Made by a program: the position numbers and the translations under genes. A stretch of 49,076 nucleotides of DNA from Alphaproteobacteria bacterium (lineage in GTDB: Bacteria > Pseudomonadota > Alphaproteobacteria > UBA11136), in assembly GCA_016776635.1 (NCBI GenBank), contig JADHSZ010000012.1:1-49076 (forward strand), given 5' to 3'. The notes below the pieces were generated by a model. The model worked only from the letters and a program-made list of their open reading frames with translations, had not been told where the DNA came from and made no database searches. This document shows, piece after piece, positions 10,824-18,998 of this stretch (its first letter is position 1; each line of letters opens with the position of its first letter).

Positions 10824-10961
10824 GTGTATATTAGGAGCGCGAAACCAAGAGCGACCGTTATCATTGCAGGGCTTTTTCTTAACGATCCCCTGAAATCCCG
10901 GAAAGAGTCGGCTAAAGAGGCGCGTTCGAGTCGAACCGGGCGGAAAAGCCTACCGGAGTAG
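10824..10961 (+). pseudogene. Remnant of a second leader-linked small membrane or lipoprotein gene
   Basis: Downstream of the second leader, a GTG at 10824 opens a 45-codon frame that begins VYIRSAKPRATVIIAGLFL, which looks like the start of a signal peptide. It then turns into unstructured basic sequence (NDPLKSRKESAKEARSSRTG) and stops inside the 3' end of the opposing tolC gene. No lipobox or glycine zipper follows. The best reading is a truncated duplicate of the lipoprotein locus, cut when the tolC gene was placed here. It could instead be a short functional leader peptide; there is no positive evidence for that. Confidence 0.4.
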
Positions 10962-12275
10962 GTCCGCTTCCAACTCTCCCATGGCCGAGAGAAGGCTGAA
11001 AATGGCTACGTCCACCGAGGTCTTGGCCGCGGCGGCGTCGCTGTTGGAGTTTATGAGCTCGGTCTCGCCCGCCAGCACGTCAAGCAGAGAGCGTCGGCCC
11101 AGTTTCCGTTCCTTGCGGGCAAGTTCGAGAAACTCGGCGGAGATATTGGCCTGGTTGCCGAGGAAGAATGCATTGCTCCGAGCCGTCTTGATATTCGACC
11201 AGGCGTTGCGGGTCTGTTCGGCGATAAGCTCGCGGGTGTCCGTATAACGGTTTTCCGCCGCCCGCAACGTGGCCCGCGCGGCATCCATGGCGTTGGAAGC
11301 GGTAAAGCCAAGATTGAAGGTATGGGTGAGCTCAGCCTTGAAGAAGATTTCCCCCTTGAAACCCTGGGTGCCCTGGACATTTTCCTTCCACTTGCGGTCC
11401 ACGGTGCCCCTGATAGAGGGATAATACTGGCTTGCCCTGGTGTGGGTGATGGCCTCTTTCGCTATATCGGCGGCAATTTTCGCCGCCTTGAGCTGGAGAC
11501 TGTTCTTCATGGCTATGTCCACCGCCTCATCCATGGAGGCGGGCAGGAGTTCCTCGGGAATGCGGGGCTTGACCAAGGTTGCTGGAGGAGCGGCATAAAA
11601 AACGGCCTGATAACGGTTCTGCGCCATGCGCAGGGCGCCATGGGCCTGGACCAGGCGCGCATTGGCGCCGGCAAGTTGCGCCTTGGCCTGAAGCACATCA
11701 GTGGAGAAACCGGACCCACGGTTCACCAGCGCACTTTCCATCTCGGTCTGGCTCTTGATATTGGCTTCCGACTGGATTGCAAAATCAAGGGTCTCCTTCG
11801 CGTTGTTCAGGCTGAGATAGGCAGTCACCGCCTCCAGAAGAAGACCCTGCCGCGTCAACGCCAAGACGCTCCTGGTCTGTTCAAAGGTTAGGCTGGCCTG
11901 TCTCACCGCCGAGTTGGTGGTGCCGAAATCCCAGAGAAGCTGGGATATCTTGAGGTCAAGCTCACGGGACGGCATGTGGGTGCCGAGGGCATTAGGCTTG
12001 GTCTGGTCTTCATACCCGTAATGGGTAGTGACGCTGAATTCGGGAAACCAGGCCCCCAGAACCACCCGAACATTGTTGCGCGCGGCCTCCATGTCGGCTT
12101 CTGCGGCCTGGATACGTTTATGGCGCTTGGAGAGATCAAGAAACAACTCGTGCAGGTTCTCCGCCGCAACGGAAGAGACTTGGCACACCATAAACCCGGC
12201 CAAAAGAACGACCGTAACAAAAATTCTATAGACCACCCGCGCGGGATTCCGCTTTTTCACACTCAGATCAGTCAT
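10950..12275 (-). CDS. TolC-family outer membrane efflux/secretion protein (paralogue A)
   Basis: Outer-membrane channel component, 441 residues. An N-terminal signal (VVYRIFVTVVLLAGFMVCQVSSVAAE) precedes the two-fold OEP repeat of TolC proteins. Family features include LHELFLDLSKRHKRIQAAEADMEAARNNV in the first half and the AEQTRNAWSNIKTARSN region in the second. The C-terminal helix SLLDVLAGETELINSNSDAAAAKTSV is intact. It would dock to the HlyD adaptors nearby. A second, damaged copy lies at 19305-20455 in the same orientation; the proteins agree at roughly four residues in five by eye. Upstream DNA (12276 to ~12375) is also similar to that of the other copy. Confidence 0.88.
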   Translation of the reverse strand: MTDLSVKKRNPARVVYRIFVTVVLLAGFMVCQVSSVAAENLHELFLDLSKRHKRIQAAEADMEAARNNVRVVLGAWFPEFSVTTHYGYEDQTKPNALGTHMPSRELDLKISQLLWDFGTTNSAVRQASLTFEQTRSVLALTRQGLLLEAVTAYLSLNNAKETLDFAIQSEANIKSQTEMESALVNRGSGFSTDVLQAKAQLAGANARLVQAHGALRMAQNRYQAVFYAAPPATLVKPRIPEELLPASMDEAVDIAMKNSLQLKAAKIAADIAKEAITHTRASQYYPSIRGTVDRKWKENVQGTQGFKGEIFFKAELTHTFNLGFTASNAMDAARATLRAAENRYTDTRELIAEQTRNAWSNIKTARSNAFFLGNQANISAEFLELARKERKLGRRSLLDVLAGETELINSNSDAAAAKTSVDVAIFSLLSAMGELEADLLR

Positions 12276-12488
12276 GGCTACATCTCTTTATCAACAGCGT
12301 AAAAAGGGAAATTATTTGACTAAATATCCAATGCTATATTTATCCATTATGTTAAAATACCATGCAACAACCCCATCTTATGACGCAGCAGGTTGGCTCT
12401 GCAATCATCTGGCTCACTGTTGGCGCAGACTACCCTCCCACAGCATTTCCACGGTTGCCACCCGTTTTCGGTGGTAGAGAGCCTCGAA

Positions 12489-13877
12489 TCATTCTTCTGG
12501 AGTCAAGCCGAGCCCCCACCATTTGTCGCGAACGTTTTGGTAGTGAACCTCAGGATCATAGAGTTTCCCGGCAAGTTCCATGCGATTGGCGGTTAGCCAT
12601 CCTATTGCTTTTAGCAGTTTCAATCCGGCTATAAATTCGTCGCTTTTTGCAGTTACAAACGACACATTGGCATCCAGAAATTCCTGCTCGGCATCAAGGA
12701 TGTCCAATATTGTTCTGAAGCCTACCGAAGCCTCGATCCGGACTCCTTCAAGCGCTACTTTGCTAGCCTCGATTTCATCTTGAAAAGACGTGATCTGGAC
12801 GCGTGCGGCCACCAGGTCCTCCCATGCACTGGTAGTTTCTTCTTTGACGTTCCGCAGGGCACTGTTTATCTTTTCACGTTTTTGACTGACAGTTTGCCTA
12901 GCTTCCCTCACCCGGGAAGAGACAGAACCGGATTGGTATAGTGGTAATGTCAATTCCACACCGATCTCCGCACTATCTGTGCGAGCATCAGGATTAGAAG
13001 TTTGGCGCGTTCGACTTAGTTCTCCGCTAAGGCTGACCGTTGGCAGCAACTCACCAATAATCTTGCGGACATTATGCCTGGCAGCCTCTTCATCATATCG
13101 CGCGGCAAGAATTTCGGGGTTCTCCTTGAGCGCAATCTTGAGCGCTTCCTCGAGAGTGGGCGGCATCCATGTAAGTGGCGTGGGTTCAGTCATATCCCCC
13201 GAATCCATGCCAATGACTTTCAGGTAGGTGGCTTTGGATGATCTGAGATCCGCCCTCGCCCGAATACGCCCGGCGATAGATCTAGAAAGCCGTGCCTTTG
13301 CTTGCGAAACATCGGTTTTTGTTTTTTGACCCAACTCGAATTGTTGCGAGGTGATGCTTTGTTGTTTTTGGAGAAACGTCTCATTATTGCGCTTAAGTTT
13401 TAAAACGGCTTCATCTCGAAGCACCTCGATATAGGCCGTCGCCGCATCCAGCAGAATCTGTTGTTCTGCCGTAAGTAGAGAGTAGCGCTCGGCCCTGACA
13501 AGACTTTTTGCCCTTTGTGTATCTGCGACGGTTTGACCGCCTCTATAGAGGGGCTGAGAGAGAGCTAACTCTTGGCTCCAGGGATCAAGATTGTAAGAAT
13601 CTTGTCGTGGCTTTGTCATCATGGCGGATTTACCAGCGGAGGCGCTGTAATCCAGTGTGGGTCGCCAGTTAGAAAGCGCTTGCGGAACCATCTCATCAAC
13701 AGACCGAAGTGTAGCCCGTGCCGCCAGGAGGTCGGGATTATTGGAATATGCAGCCGCCAAGGCCTCCTGCAATGTTTCAGCAGAACCTTTCCACGGGAAT
13801 AGAATCGATGCCATGGAAAAGGAAAAGACAACCCAAGCTGCTCTAAAAAGGATACCCATGCCCGGAATTAAACTCAC
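12489..13877 (-). CDS. TolC-family type I secretion outer membrane protein (divergent member)
   Basis: A 462-residue TolC-type channel. The signal peptide is followed by AETLQEALAAAYSNNPDLLAARATLRSVDE, the classic N-terminal motif of type I secretion TolC proteins. The second repeat holds LEEALKIALKENPEILAARYDEEAARHNV, and near the C-terminus EASVGFRTILDILDAEQEFLDANVSFV is the well-conserved last-helix motif. It is much closer to canonical TolC/LapE/PrtF-type proteins than the paralogue pair around it. Its DNA looks less G+C-rich than the flanking housekeeping genes (impression, not measured). It is the best candidate outer-membrane partner for either exporter in this region. The 218 bp to its right is the divergent promoter region shared with the acidic-protein gene. 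Confidence 0.92.
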   Translation of the reverse strand: MSLIPGMGILFRAAWVVFSFSMASILFPWKGSAETLQEALAAAYSNNPDLLAARATLRSVDEMVPQALSNWRPTLDYSASAGKSAMMTKPRQDSYNLDPWSQELALSQPLYRGGQTVADTQRAKSLVRAERYSLLTAEQQILLDAATAYIEVLRDEAVLKLKRNNETFLQKQQSITSQQFELGQKTKTDVSQAKARLSRSIAGRIRARADLRSSKATYLKVIGMDSGDMTEPTPLTWMPPTLEEALKIALKENPEILAARYDEEAARHNVRKIIGELLPTVSLSGELSRTRQTSNPDARTDSAEIGVELTLPLYQSGSVSSRVREARQTVSQKREKINSALRNVKEETTSAWEDLVAARVQITSFQDEIEASKVALEGVRIEASVGFRTILDILDAEQEFLDANVSFVTAKSDEFIAGLKLLKAIGWLTANRMELAGKLYDPEVHYQNVRDKWWGLGLTPEE

Positions 13878-13995
13878 TTCCCAATTTTATCTATTGTAAT
13901 CCTGGGGCTGACATTCTGAGGTGGCCCCACCTTCAAGTTGAGATGTATTTCTGTTGCTGATCATGCCGCACTGTCCGATTTTCTGGGGCCCCTTA

Positions 13996-14016
13996 AGTGT
14001 AAATATTACTTACACT
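13996..14016. promoter_or_regulatory. Perfect inverted repeat, operator-like
   Basis: AGTGTAA (13996-14002) and TTACACT (14010-14016) are perfect 7-base inverted arms around a 7-base spacer. The right arm overlaps the -35 region of the promoter for the acidic-protein gene, as a repressor site would. Confidence 0.55.
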
Positions 14017-14037
14017 AATCTAGCATTTATGTATAAT
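14009..14037 (+). promoter_or_regulatory. Sigma-70-type promoter for the acidic protein gene
   Basis: The -35 element is CTTACA (14009-14014) and the -10 element is a consensus TATAAT (14032-14037), with 17 bp spacing. Transcription would start near 14044, about 50 bases before the ATG at 14096. The -35 overlaps the right arm of the inverted repeat 13996-14016. Confidence 0.6.
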
Positions 14038-14095
14038 AACAGCGAGGAGAGAACAACGATTCTTCATTCTCAATCTGATGAGGAGGACTTTTCCT

Positions 14096-14839
14096 ATGAC
14101 AGATGAAACAACGAGCGAAACTAATCCCCCGCCAGGAGGTCCGGAAGGTGATCCTGTAGGAGCCGCTGCCGGGGAAGCATTCCAGAGCGCGATGGCCGAC
14201 GGGGCCACGCCTCAGGAAGCGTTCGGTGCGGCGATGGGTGCGGCGGAATCAGCCGCTTCTGATATGGGAGCATCGCCCGAAGTTTTCCAACAGGGCGCCG
14301 ACGCTGCTACACAGGCATTTAACGATGCTATCGACAGTGGTGCGAGCCCCGAGGACGCCATGCAGGCCGCCGGAAATGCGGCACAAGAGGCGACGATGGA
14401 CGCCGGGCCTCCTCCTCCCGATGATGCTCCCGATCCCGGTGCTCCGGGTGATGCCGATCCCGACGACGCACCTCCGGGTGGTGATGCCGGGCCTCCTCCG
14501 GGTGATGCCGACCCCGACGCTTGGGGAGGCGATCCAGGAGATGCGCCTGCGGGTGACGATCTTGGGGTTGCTCCTGTGGATCCCCCGCCGGAGGGCAATG
14601 TGCCGCCAGCAGACGGCCAACTACAGGATCCTCCGCCGGACGGCGATGGGCCACCGCCACCTCCGGAAGGGGAAGACATGGCCCATATGGATGACGCTAT
14701 GTCAGACCATATGGATCATGCCGCTGCCGAGGACGCTCCCGATCCCGGCGACGGGCCTCCTCCGGATGCTCCGGAAGGCGGGGACATGCCGGACGCTCCC
14801 GATGCCGGTGGTGCAGATATGCCGGATGATGTCGGCTGA
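14096..14839 (+). CDS. Small acidic Pro/Asp/Gly-rich protein with AF-GxSPEEA repeats, putative export cargo
   Basis: No recognised family. The protein has 247 residues if it starts at the ATG at 14096, which has GAGGAGG upstream with 9-base spacing (an in-frame ATG at 14078 is inside that ribosome site). Residues ~20-100 are Ala-rich and helical-looking, with two related units: AFQSAMADGATPQEAF (28-43) and AFNDAIDSGASPEDAM (74-89), 46 residues apart, plus a half unit MGASPEVFQQG. The rest (~100-247) is a low-complexity tail of PPPDD, DPGAPGDADPDD and similar, very acidic, with a His/Met/Asp patch (MAHMDDAMSDHMDHAA). It has no Sec signal, cysteine or membrane segment. A similar AF...SPEEA unit is in the FecR-RTX protein. 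The ABC exporter and adaptor genes lie just downstream, so secretion by them is inferred. Confidence 0.75.
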   Translation: MTDETTSETNPPPGGPEGDPVGAAAGEAFQSAMADGATPQEAFGAAMGAAESAASDMGASPEVFQQGADAATQAFNDAIDSGASPEDAMQAAGNAAQEATMDAGPPPPDDAPDPGAPGDADPDDAPPGGDAGPPPGDADPDAWGGDPGDAPAGDDLGVAPVDPPPEGNVPPADGQLQDPPPDGDGPPPPPEGEDMAHMDDAMSDHMDHAAAEDAPDPGDGPPPDAPEGGDMPDAPDAGGADMPDDVG

Positions 14840-14879
14840 GAGTAAAAGTCACTCCGTATTAAAAGTATGAACTTGATAT

Positions 14880-14910
14880 GAGGGCTCTGGTTTACCAGAG
14901 CCCTCTTTTT
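14880..14910 (+). terminator. Strong rho-independent terminator after the acidic protein gene
   Basis: A perfect 11-bp stem GAGGGCTCTGG (14880-14890) / CCAGAGCCCTC (14895-14905) with a 4-base loop is followed by TTTTT (14906-14910). It separates the putative cargo gene from the exporter genes, so the two may be expressed at very different levels. Confidence 0.92.
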
Positions 14911-14959
14911 ACGTTACTCTTTTCCTTATTCTCGGACAGTAATTGGAGAACGCCGGTTC

Positions 14960-17116
14960 ATGGATAGTGGATTGAAAAGCTTGGTTCTGACGTCGCGTCA
15001 AAAGGGTGTCGAACTAAGCCTTGAACGCTTGCACCACGACTACGCCCTGGGCGAGGAAGAACCAGATTCGGATCTCCTGGTGAAAATTGCCATGGAGAAC
15101 GGGCTTAAAGCGCGTCTGGTGAGCTTCAACTGGCAGGATTTAACTCGCCTGGGACCGGCCTTTCCAGTCATTGCCCGACTGAAGAACGGCAACTACGTCA
15201 TCGTCGTCGGCTATAAATCGGGATCGGAAGACGACGACCAAGGCGAACATGTTCTTGTCGTCGATCCTCTTATCCCCAAATCCCAGATCGAACCCGTGGC
15301 CATGAACCCGTTTCTTGAACACTGGGACGGCACGCTGATTCTTCTCAAAAAGGAATTCAAGCTGACCGATGAGGAAATGCCGTTTTCCTATGGGTGGGTT
15401 TTTGGCCAGTTTCTGAAACAAAAGATGTTGCTTGGCCAACTTTTCTTCGTCGCCATTGTCCTCCACTTCTTCGCCGTTGTGCCGGTTGTCTTTATCATGA
15501 TCGTCCTTGATAAAGTTGTTAATTACCAATCTCAGTCAACACTGTACGTGATCGCCGGCGGCGTCCTCGTAGCCTATATCTTTAACGGAATCTTCGGTTA
15601 TTTAAGGCAGTACCTCATCCTGTTTGCCACCAGCAAGGTGGACGTCCGCGCTAATAGCCAGGTTTTTTCCAAGCTGCTCGATTTGCCGTTGAGTTTCTTT
15701 CAGAAACGCTCCATTCCCGATCTCATAAAAACGGTTCAACAAACCAATACCTTGCGCCAGGTTCTGACCGGCAAGTTCTTTGCCGCCATTCTCGATTCGA
15801 CAGCCCTCGTGATTTTTATCCCTATCCTGTTCATGTACAGCCCCTTGCTATGCGCCGTTGTTTTTGTGTTTGCCGCACTGATTTCCGCTAACGTGGCCAT
15901 TGCTTCGCGCTTCCAGAAAGACAAGATGAAATCCGCCGCTGCTGCGGACAGCGAGAAGCAGTCGGTTTTGATGAATTCGGTCTCTGGCATTGAAACCGTC
16001 AAGTCGTTAGCGCTCGAGCCAGTACAGAAACACGAGTGGCAGGATGCCGCTGCCCATCAGATTATCGCCAATCTCGAACTTGGAAAGGCTAACGCCGTCA
16101 CCTCGCAGATAAGCTCAACCCTGCAACAGATGATGACTGTAGCGGTGATTTTCATCGGGGTGCAGCTTGTATTCAGCGGCGAATTAAGTGCCGGCGTACT
16201 GATTGGCGCCAACATGCTTGCGGGGCGGATAACCGGTCCTCTTGTTCAACTTGTTTCTCTGGCCATGGATATGGAGAAGGTTTCCATCGCCGTGAAGATG
16301 CTGGCTTCGGTGATGAACACCAGGGGGGAAAGTGGACGCCGGGGGTTAGTTCCGGACATTCTCGGCGGTATCGAGTTTAAGGATGTGTCTTTCACCTATG
16401 AAGACGAGACGAAGGCCCTCGACGGCGTCACCTTCAACATCCCACCCAGGCAGAAGATCGGTCTGGTCGGACGGTCAGAGGCGGGGAAAACCACCATCGC
16501 GCGCCATATCCAAGGAATATTGAGGCCGGACGAAGGAACGATCACCGTGGATGGAGAAGATCTCCGCTCCATAGATCTCGGCCACCTTCGGATGAACGTC
16601 GCCGTTGTCAATCAGGACGCCTGCCTTTTCAAAGGCTCGATTCGCAGCAATATCTTAAAGCCTTCCCCCGGCAGCACCATGGCGCAGGTTCTGTGGGCCT
16701 CCAAGATGGTCGGTCTGCACGAAGACATCGAGAGTCTGGCGGACGGTTATGAAACCATTCTCGAAGAAAGTGGAGCCAACTTGTCAGAATGTCTGTGCAA
16801 AAAGATAGCCATCGCCCGGGCGCTAATCCGCAACCCACGGATTCTTGTTCTTGACGAGCCCTTCGCAAGCTTCGACGTGGAAAGCGAAATCATGATCAAA
16901 GACCGGTTATCGGAAATCGGCCGCGGCAGGACCCTTATCATTATTTCCTCGCGCATTTCCCATGTCATGGATTGTGATCAGATTCTGGTCATGGAGCAGG
17001 GCAAGGTTGTTCAGACGGGAATCCATAACGAACTGGTGGAAACAGGAGGAGTCTACAAAGAACGCTGGCGGATGGAGGAGACGCTTATGGGGCCGGCTTT
17101 CTCGCCGACACCTTAG
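14960..17116 (+). CDS. ABC exporter with peptidase-like domain and degenerate ATPase site
   Basis: A 718-residue type I secretion ABC protein of HlyB layout. Residues 1-130 form a C39 peptidase-like domain without the catalytic cysteine, and the usual active His-Tyr position reads NY (GNYVIVVG), so it should bind rather than cut its cargo. The membrane domain spans about 150-440 and the NBD about 470-705. Walker A GRSEAGKTT (504-512), Q-loop Q552 and Walker B ILVLDEP with Glu633 are intact. The ABC signature, however, is LSECL (608-612) in place of LSGGQ, and the switch histidine is a serine (IIISSRIS, S664). GGAG precedes the ATG at 14960. The adaptor gene follows after 27 bp. Loss of both elements is unusual in an otherwise full-length exporter. 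Confidence 0.88.
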   Translation: MDSGLKSLVLTSRQKGVELSLERLHHDYALGEEEPDSDLLVKIAMENGLKARLVSFNWQDLTRLGPAFPVIARLKNGNYVIVVGYKSGSEDDDQGEHVLVVDPLIPKSQIEPVAMNPFLEHWDGTLILLKKEFKLTDEEMPFSYGWVFGQFLKQKMLLGQLFFVAIVLHFFAVVPVVFIMIVLDKVVNYQSQSTLYVIAGGVLVAYIFNGIFGYLRQYLILFATSKVDVRANSQVFSKLLDLPLSFFQKRSIPDLIKTVQQTNTLRQVLTGKFFAAILDSTALVIFIPILFMYSPLLCAVVFVFAALISANVAIASRFQKDKMKSAAAADSEKQSVLMNSVSGIETVKSLALEPVQKHEWQDAAAHQIIANLELGKANAVTSQISSTLQQMMTVAVIFIGVQLVFSGELSAGVLIGANMLAGRITGPLVQLVSLAMDMEKVSIAVKMLASVMNTRGESGRRGLVPDILGGIEFKDVSFTYEDETKALDGVTFNIPPRQKIGLVGRSEAGKTTIARHIQGILRPDEGTITVDGEDLRSIDLGHLRMNVAVVNQDACLFKGSIRSNILKPSPGSTMAQVLWASKMVGLHEDIESLADGYETILEESGANLSECLCKKIAIARALIRNPRILVLDEPFASFDVESEIMIKDRLSEIGRGRTLIIISSRISHVMDCDQILVMEQGKVVQTGIHNELVETGGVYKERWRMEETLMGPAFSPTP

Positions 17117-17143
17117 GCCCCGGATTTTAAAGGACCAAGACAC

Positions 17144-18946
17144 ATGACGCAATCAAGGGCCAAAACGCCGCCGACAGACTCGAAAAACGGGCAGAAAGAA
17201 CGCTCCTTTGCCGCTGGGGAGTTTATCTTCGAGGAAGGCCAAGTCGGCGATGTTGCCTACGTTCTGGTCTCCGGCGAAGCGGAGATAATCAAACTCTCCA
17301 AAGGCGAATTCATCAAGCTCCAGGATATTGAAAAGGGAGTTCTGTTCGGCGAGCTAGCATTGATCGACAAATCCGTTCGCAGCGCCTCGGCAAGGGCTGT
17401 TACTGATATCATCGTCCGAGAAATTGATGAAACGTCCCTGATGGCGTACATCAAAAAATCGCCCGAAGTGGCCATGAACATGATGTACCGGCTCGCCAGC
17501 TACGCCCGCGTATCCACCAAGACCCTTGAGGGCAGCATGTTCGCCGAGAGCCCGAAGGAGCGTGAGGGCGAAGATGATAAGAAGGAGGACAGGGACGATG
17601 ACCATAATGTCCGGCTGTTGCGATGGAAGAGCGACGCCGATCACGTTATTAACGAGTTTCAATCCTCCCAGGTAGAAATCGAGAAAGGCAAGCTTCCTCA
17701 CGCCATCCAATACACCTTTCTGTCCATTATCCTCCTTGTCGTCTCGTTTTTCGTCTGGGCTACGGTTTCCGTTATCGATACCACCATTTTAGCACGCGGC
17801 AGGTTGTCGACCACCGTTCCAACTATCTCCGTACAGGCTACGGACAACTCGGTGGTAGAAGACATCAAGGTCATCATCGGTCAGCACGTCAAGAAAGGGG
17901 ACTTAATGGTGACCCTCGATGCGACCTACGCCAAATCCGACCTTGCCCGCGCCGAGAGTGAATTTGATCTTCTTCTGGCCAAGATTCAACGCCTTAACGC
18001 CGAAATAAACAAGGAGGGCATGGAGAGCGCCTTTACAATTGACAACCGGATCCAGCGCGGAATTTATCTCGACCGGCAGAAGGAGTACTCCTCAAGGGTT
18101 GCCTCGCTTGATTTGACGATTAAGAACCATGCTCAAAGACTTGAGACGATTCTCGGTGACATTGAACTGGCCAAGGAGCAACTCGAGATTCAGAGCAAGT
18201 TGGAAAAAGCACAAGAGACGCTTTACGAACGCGAGATCGGCTCATTGGTGAGTTTATTATCCGCCCGCAACACCCGTTTGAGCAGCGAGCGCGAGTATCG
18301 GGAGCTACAAAACTCCGTCAACAACAAGAAAAGCGATATGGAAGCAACCCGCGCCGAGAAACGAGCGTTCATAAGCGGATGGTCTTCCGGCATCGGAACG
18401 GAGTTATCCCAAGTCACCAAGGAGCGCGATGCCGCAGCCAAGGAGCTGGTCAAGCTCCGCCGACGCCAAAAAAATGTCAATATCCTTGCGCCCGCCAATG
18501 GCGTCATTATTCAAATAGAGAATTTATTCGTCGGCGCGATCGTGAGCGAGGGTATGTCCATTATGTCTCTGGTGCCCAGTGACGTTCCCCTGACCGTGGA
18601 ATTGGACGTTGATCCCCGCGATATCGGCAACCTGATTCTCGGCACCCATGTGTCGGTCAAGCTCGACGCCGTGCCTTACCAGAAGCACGGCGAACTGGTA
18701 GGCGAGATATCCTTTATCTCCGAGGATACGGTTGACCAGTCACTGGATGGAGAGTCCGGCACATTTTACCGCGCCCGCGCGACGATTCTTTCCAACGAAC
18801 TCCGTGACCTTCCAGAAAACTTCCGCCTGGTTCCCGGTATGCTCCTGAACGGTGACATCCGGGCCGGGCGACGGCGCGTAATCACTTACTTCATCTATCC
18901 GATAATCCGGACCATCCAGACAAGTTTCTCCGAACCCGGACGCTAG
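17144..18946 (+). CDS. HlyD-type adaptor fused to an N-terminal cyclic-nucleotide-binding domain
   Basis: A 600-residue two-part protein. Residues ~20-130 are a cNMP-binding domain (FAAGEFIFEEGQVGDVAYVL, then a phosphate-binding cassette FGELALIDKSVRSASA at 68-83 with the phosphate-contacting Arg79 in place). A charged linker (~135-155, EREGEDDKKEDRDDDHN) leads to one membrane segment at about 191-212. The rest is a standard HlyD adaptor: lipoyl half VVEDIKVIIGQHVKKGDLMV, long coiled-coil hairpin (~255-440), second lipoyl half NILAPANGVIIQIENLFVGAIV, and a C-terminal barrel with FRLVPGMLLNGDIRAGRR. In this topology the cNMP domain is cytoplasmic. It is encoded 27 bp after the degenerate ABC exporter. 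Regulation of export by cAMP, cGMP or another nucleotide is inferred. Confidence 0.9.
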   Translation: MTQSRAKTPPTDSKNGQKERSFAAGEFIFEEGQVGDVAYVLVSGEAEIIKLSKGEFIKLQDIEKGVLFGELALIDKSVRSASARAVTDIIVREIDETSLMAYIKKSPEVAMNMMYRLASYARVSTKTLEGSMFAESPKEREGEDDKKEDRDDDHNVRLLRWKSDADHVINEFQSSQVEIEKGKLPHAIQYTFLSIILLVVSFFVWATVSVIDTTILARGRLSTTVPTISVQATDNSVVEDIKVIIGQHVKKGDLMVTLDATYAKSDLARAESEFDLLLAKIQRLNAEINKEGMESAFTIDNRIQRGIYLDRQKEYSSRVASLDLTIKNHAQRLETILGDIELAKEQLEIQSKLEKAQETLYEREIGSLVSLLSARNTRLSSEREYRELQNSVNNKKSDMEATRAEKRAFISGWSSGIGTELSQVTKERDAAAKELVKLRRRQKNVNILAPANGVIIQIENLFVGAIVSEGMSIMSLVPSDVPLTVELDVDPRDIGNLILGTHVSVKLDAVPYQKHGELVGEISFISEDTVDQSLDGESGTFYRARATILSNELRDLPENFRLVPGMLLNGDIRAGRRRVITYFIYPIIRTIQTSFSEPGR

Positions 18947-18998
18947 TCACCAGGGAAACAGAGATTCTTATACAAGAGTATCGAATCCAACGCCGTGA

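Noticed and set aside
14212..14679. Ser/Gly-rich open frame on the minus strand
   Set aside because: Antisense shadow of the acidic Pro/Asp/Gly protein, which has a strong ribosome site, promoter and terminator on the plus strand.
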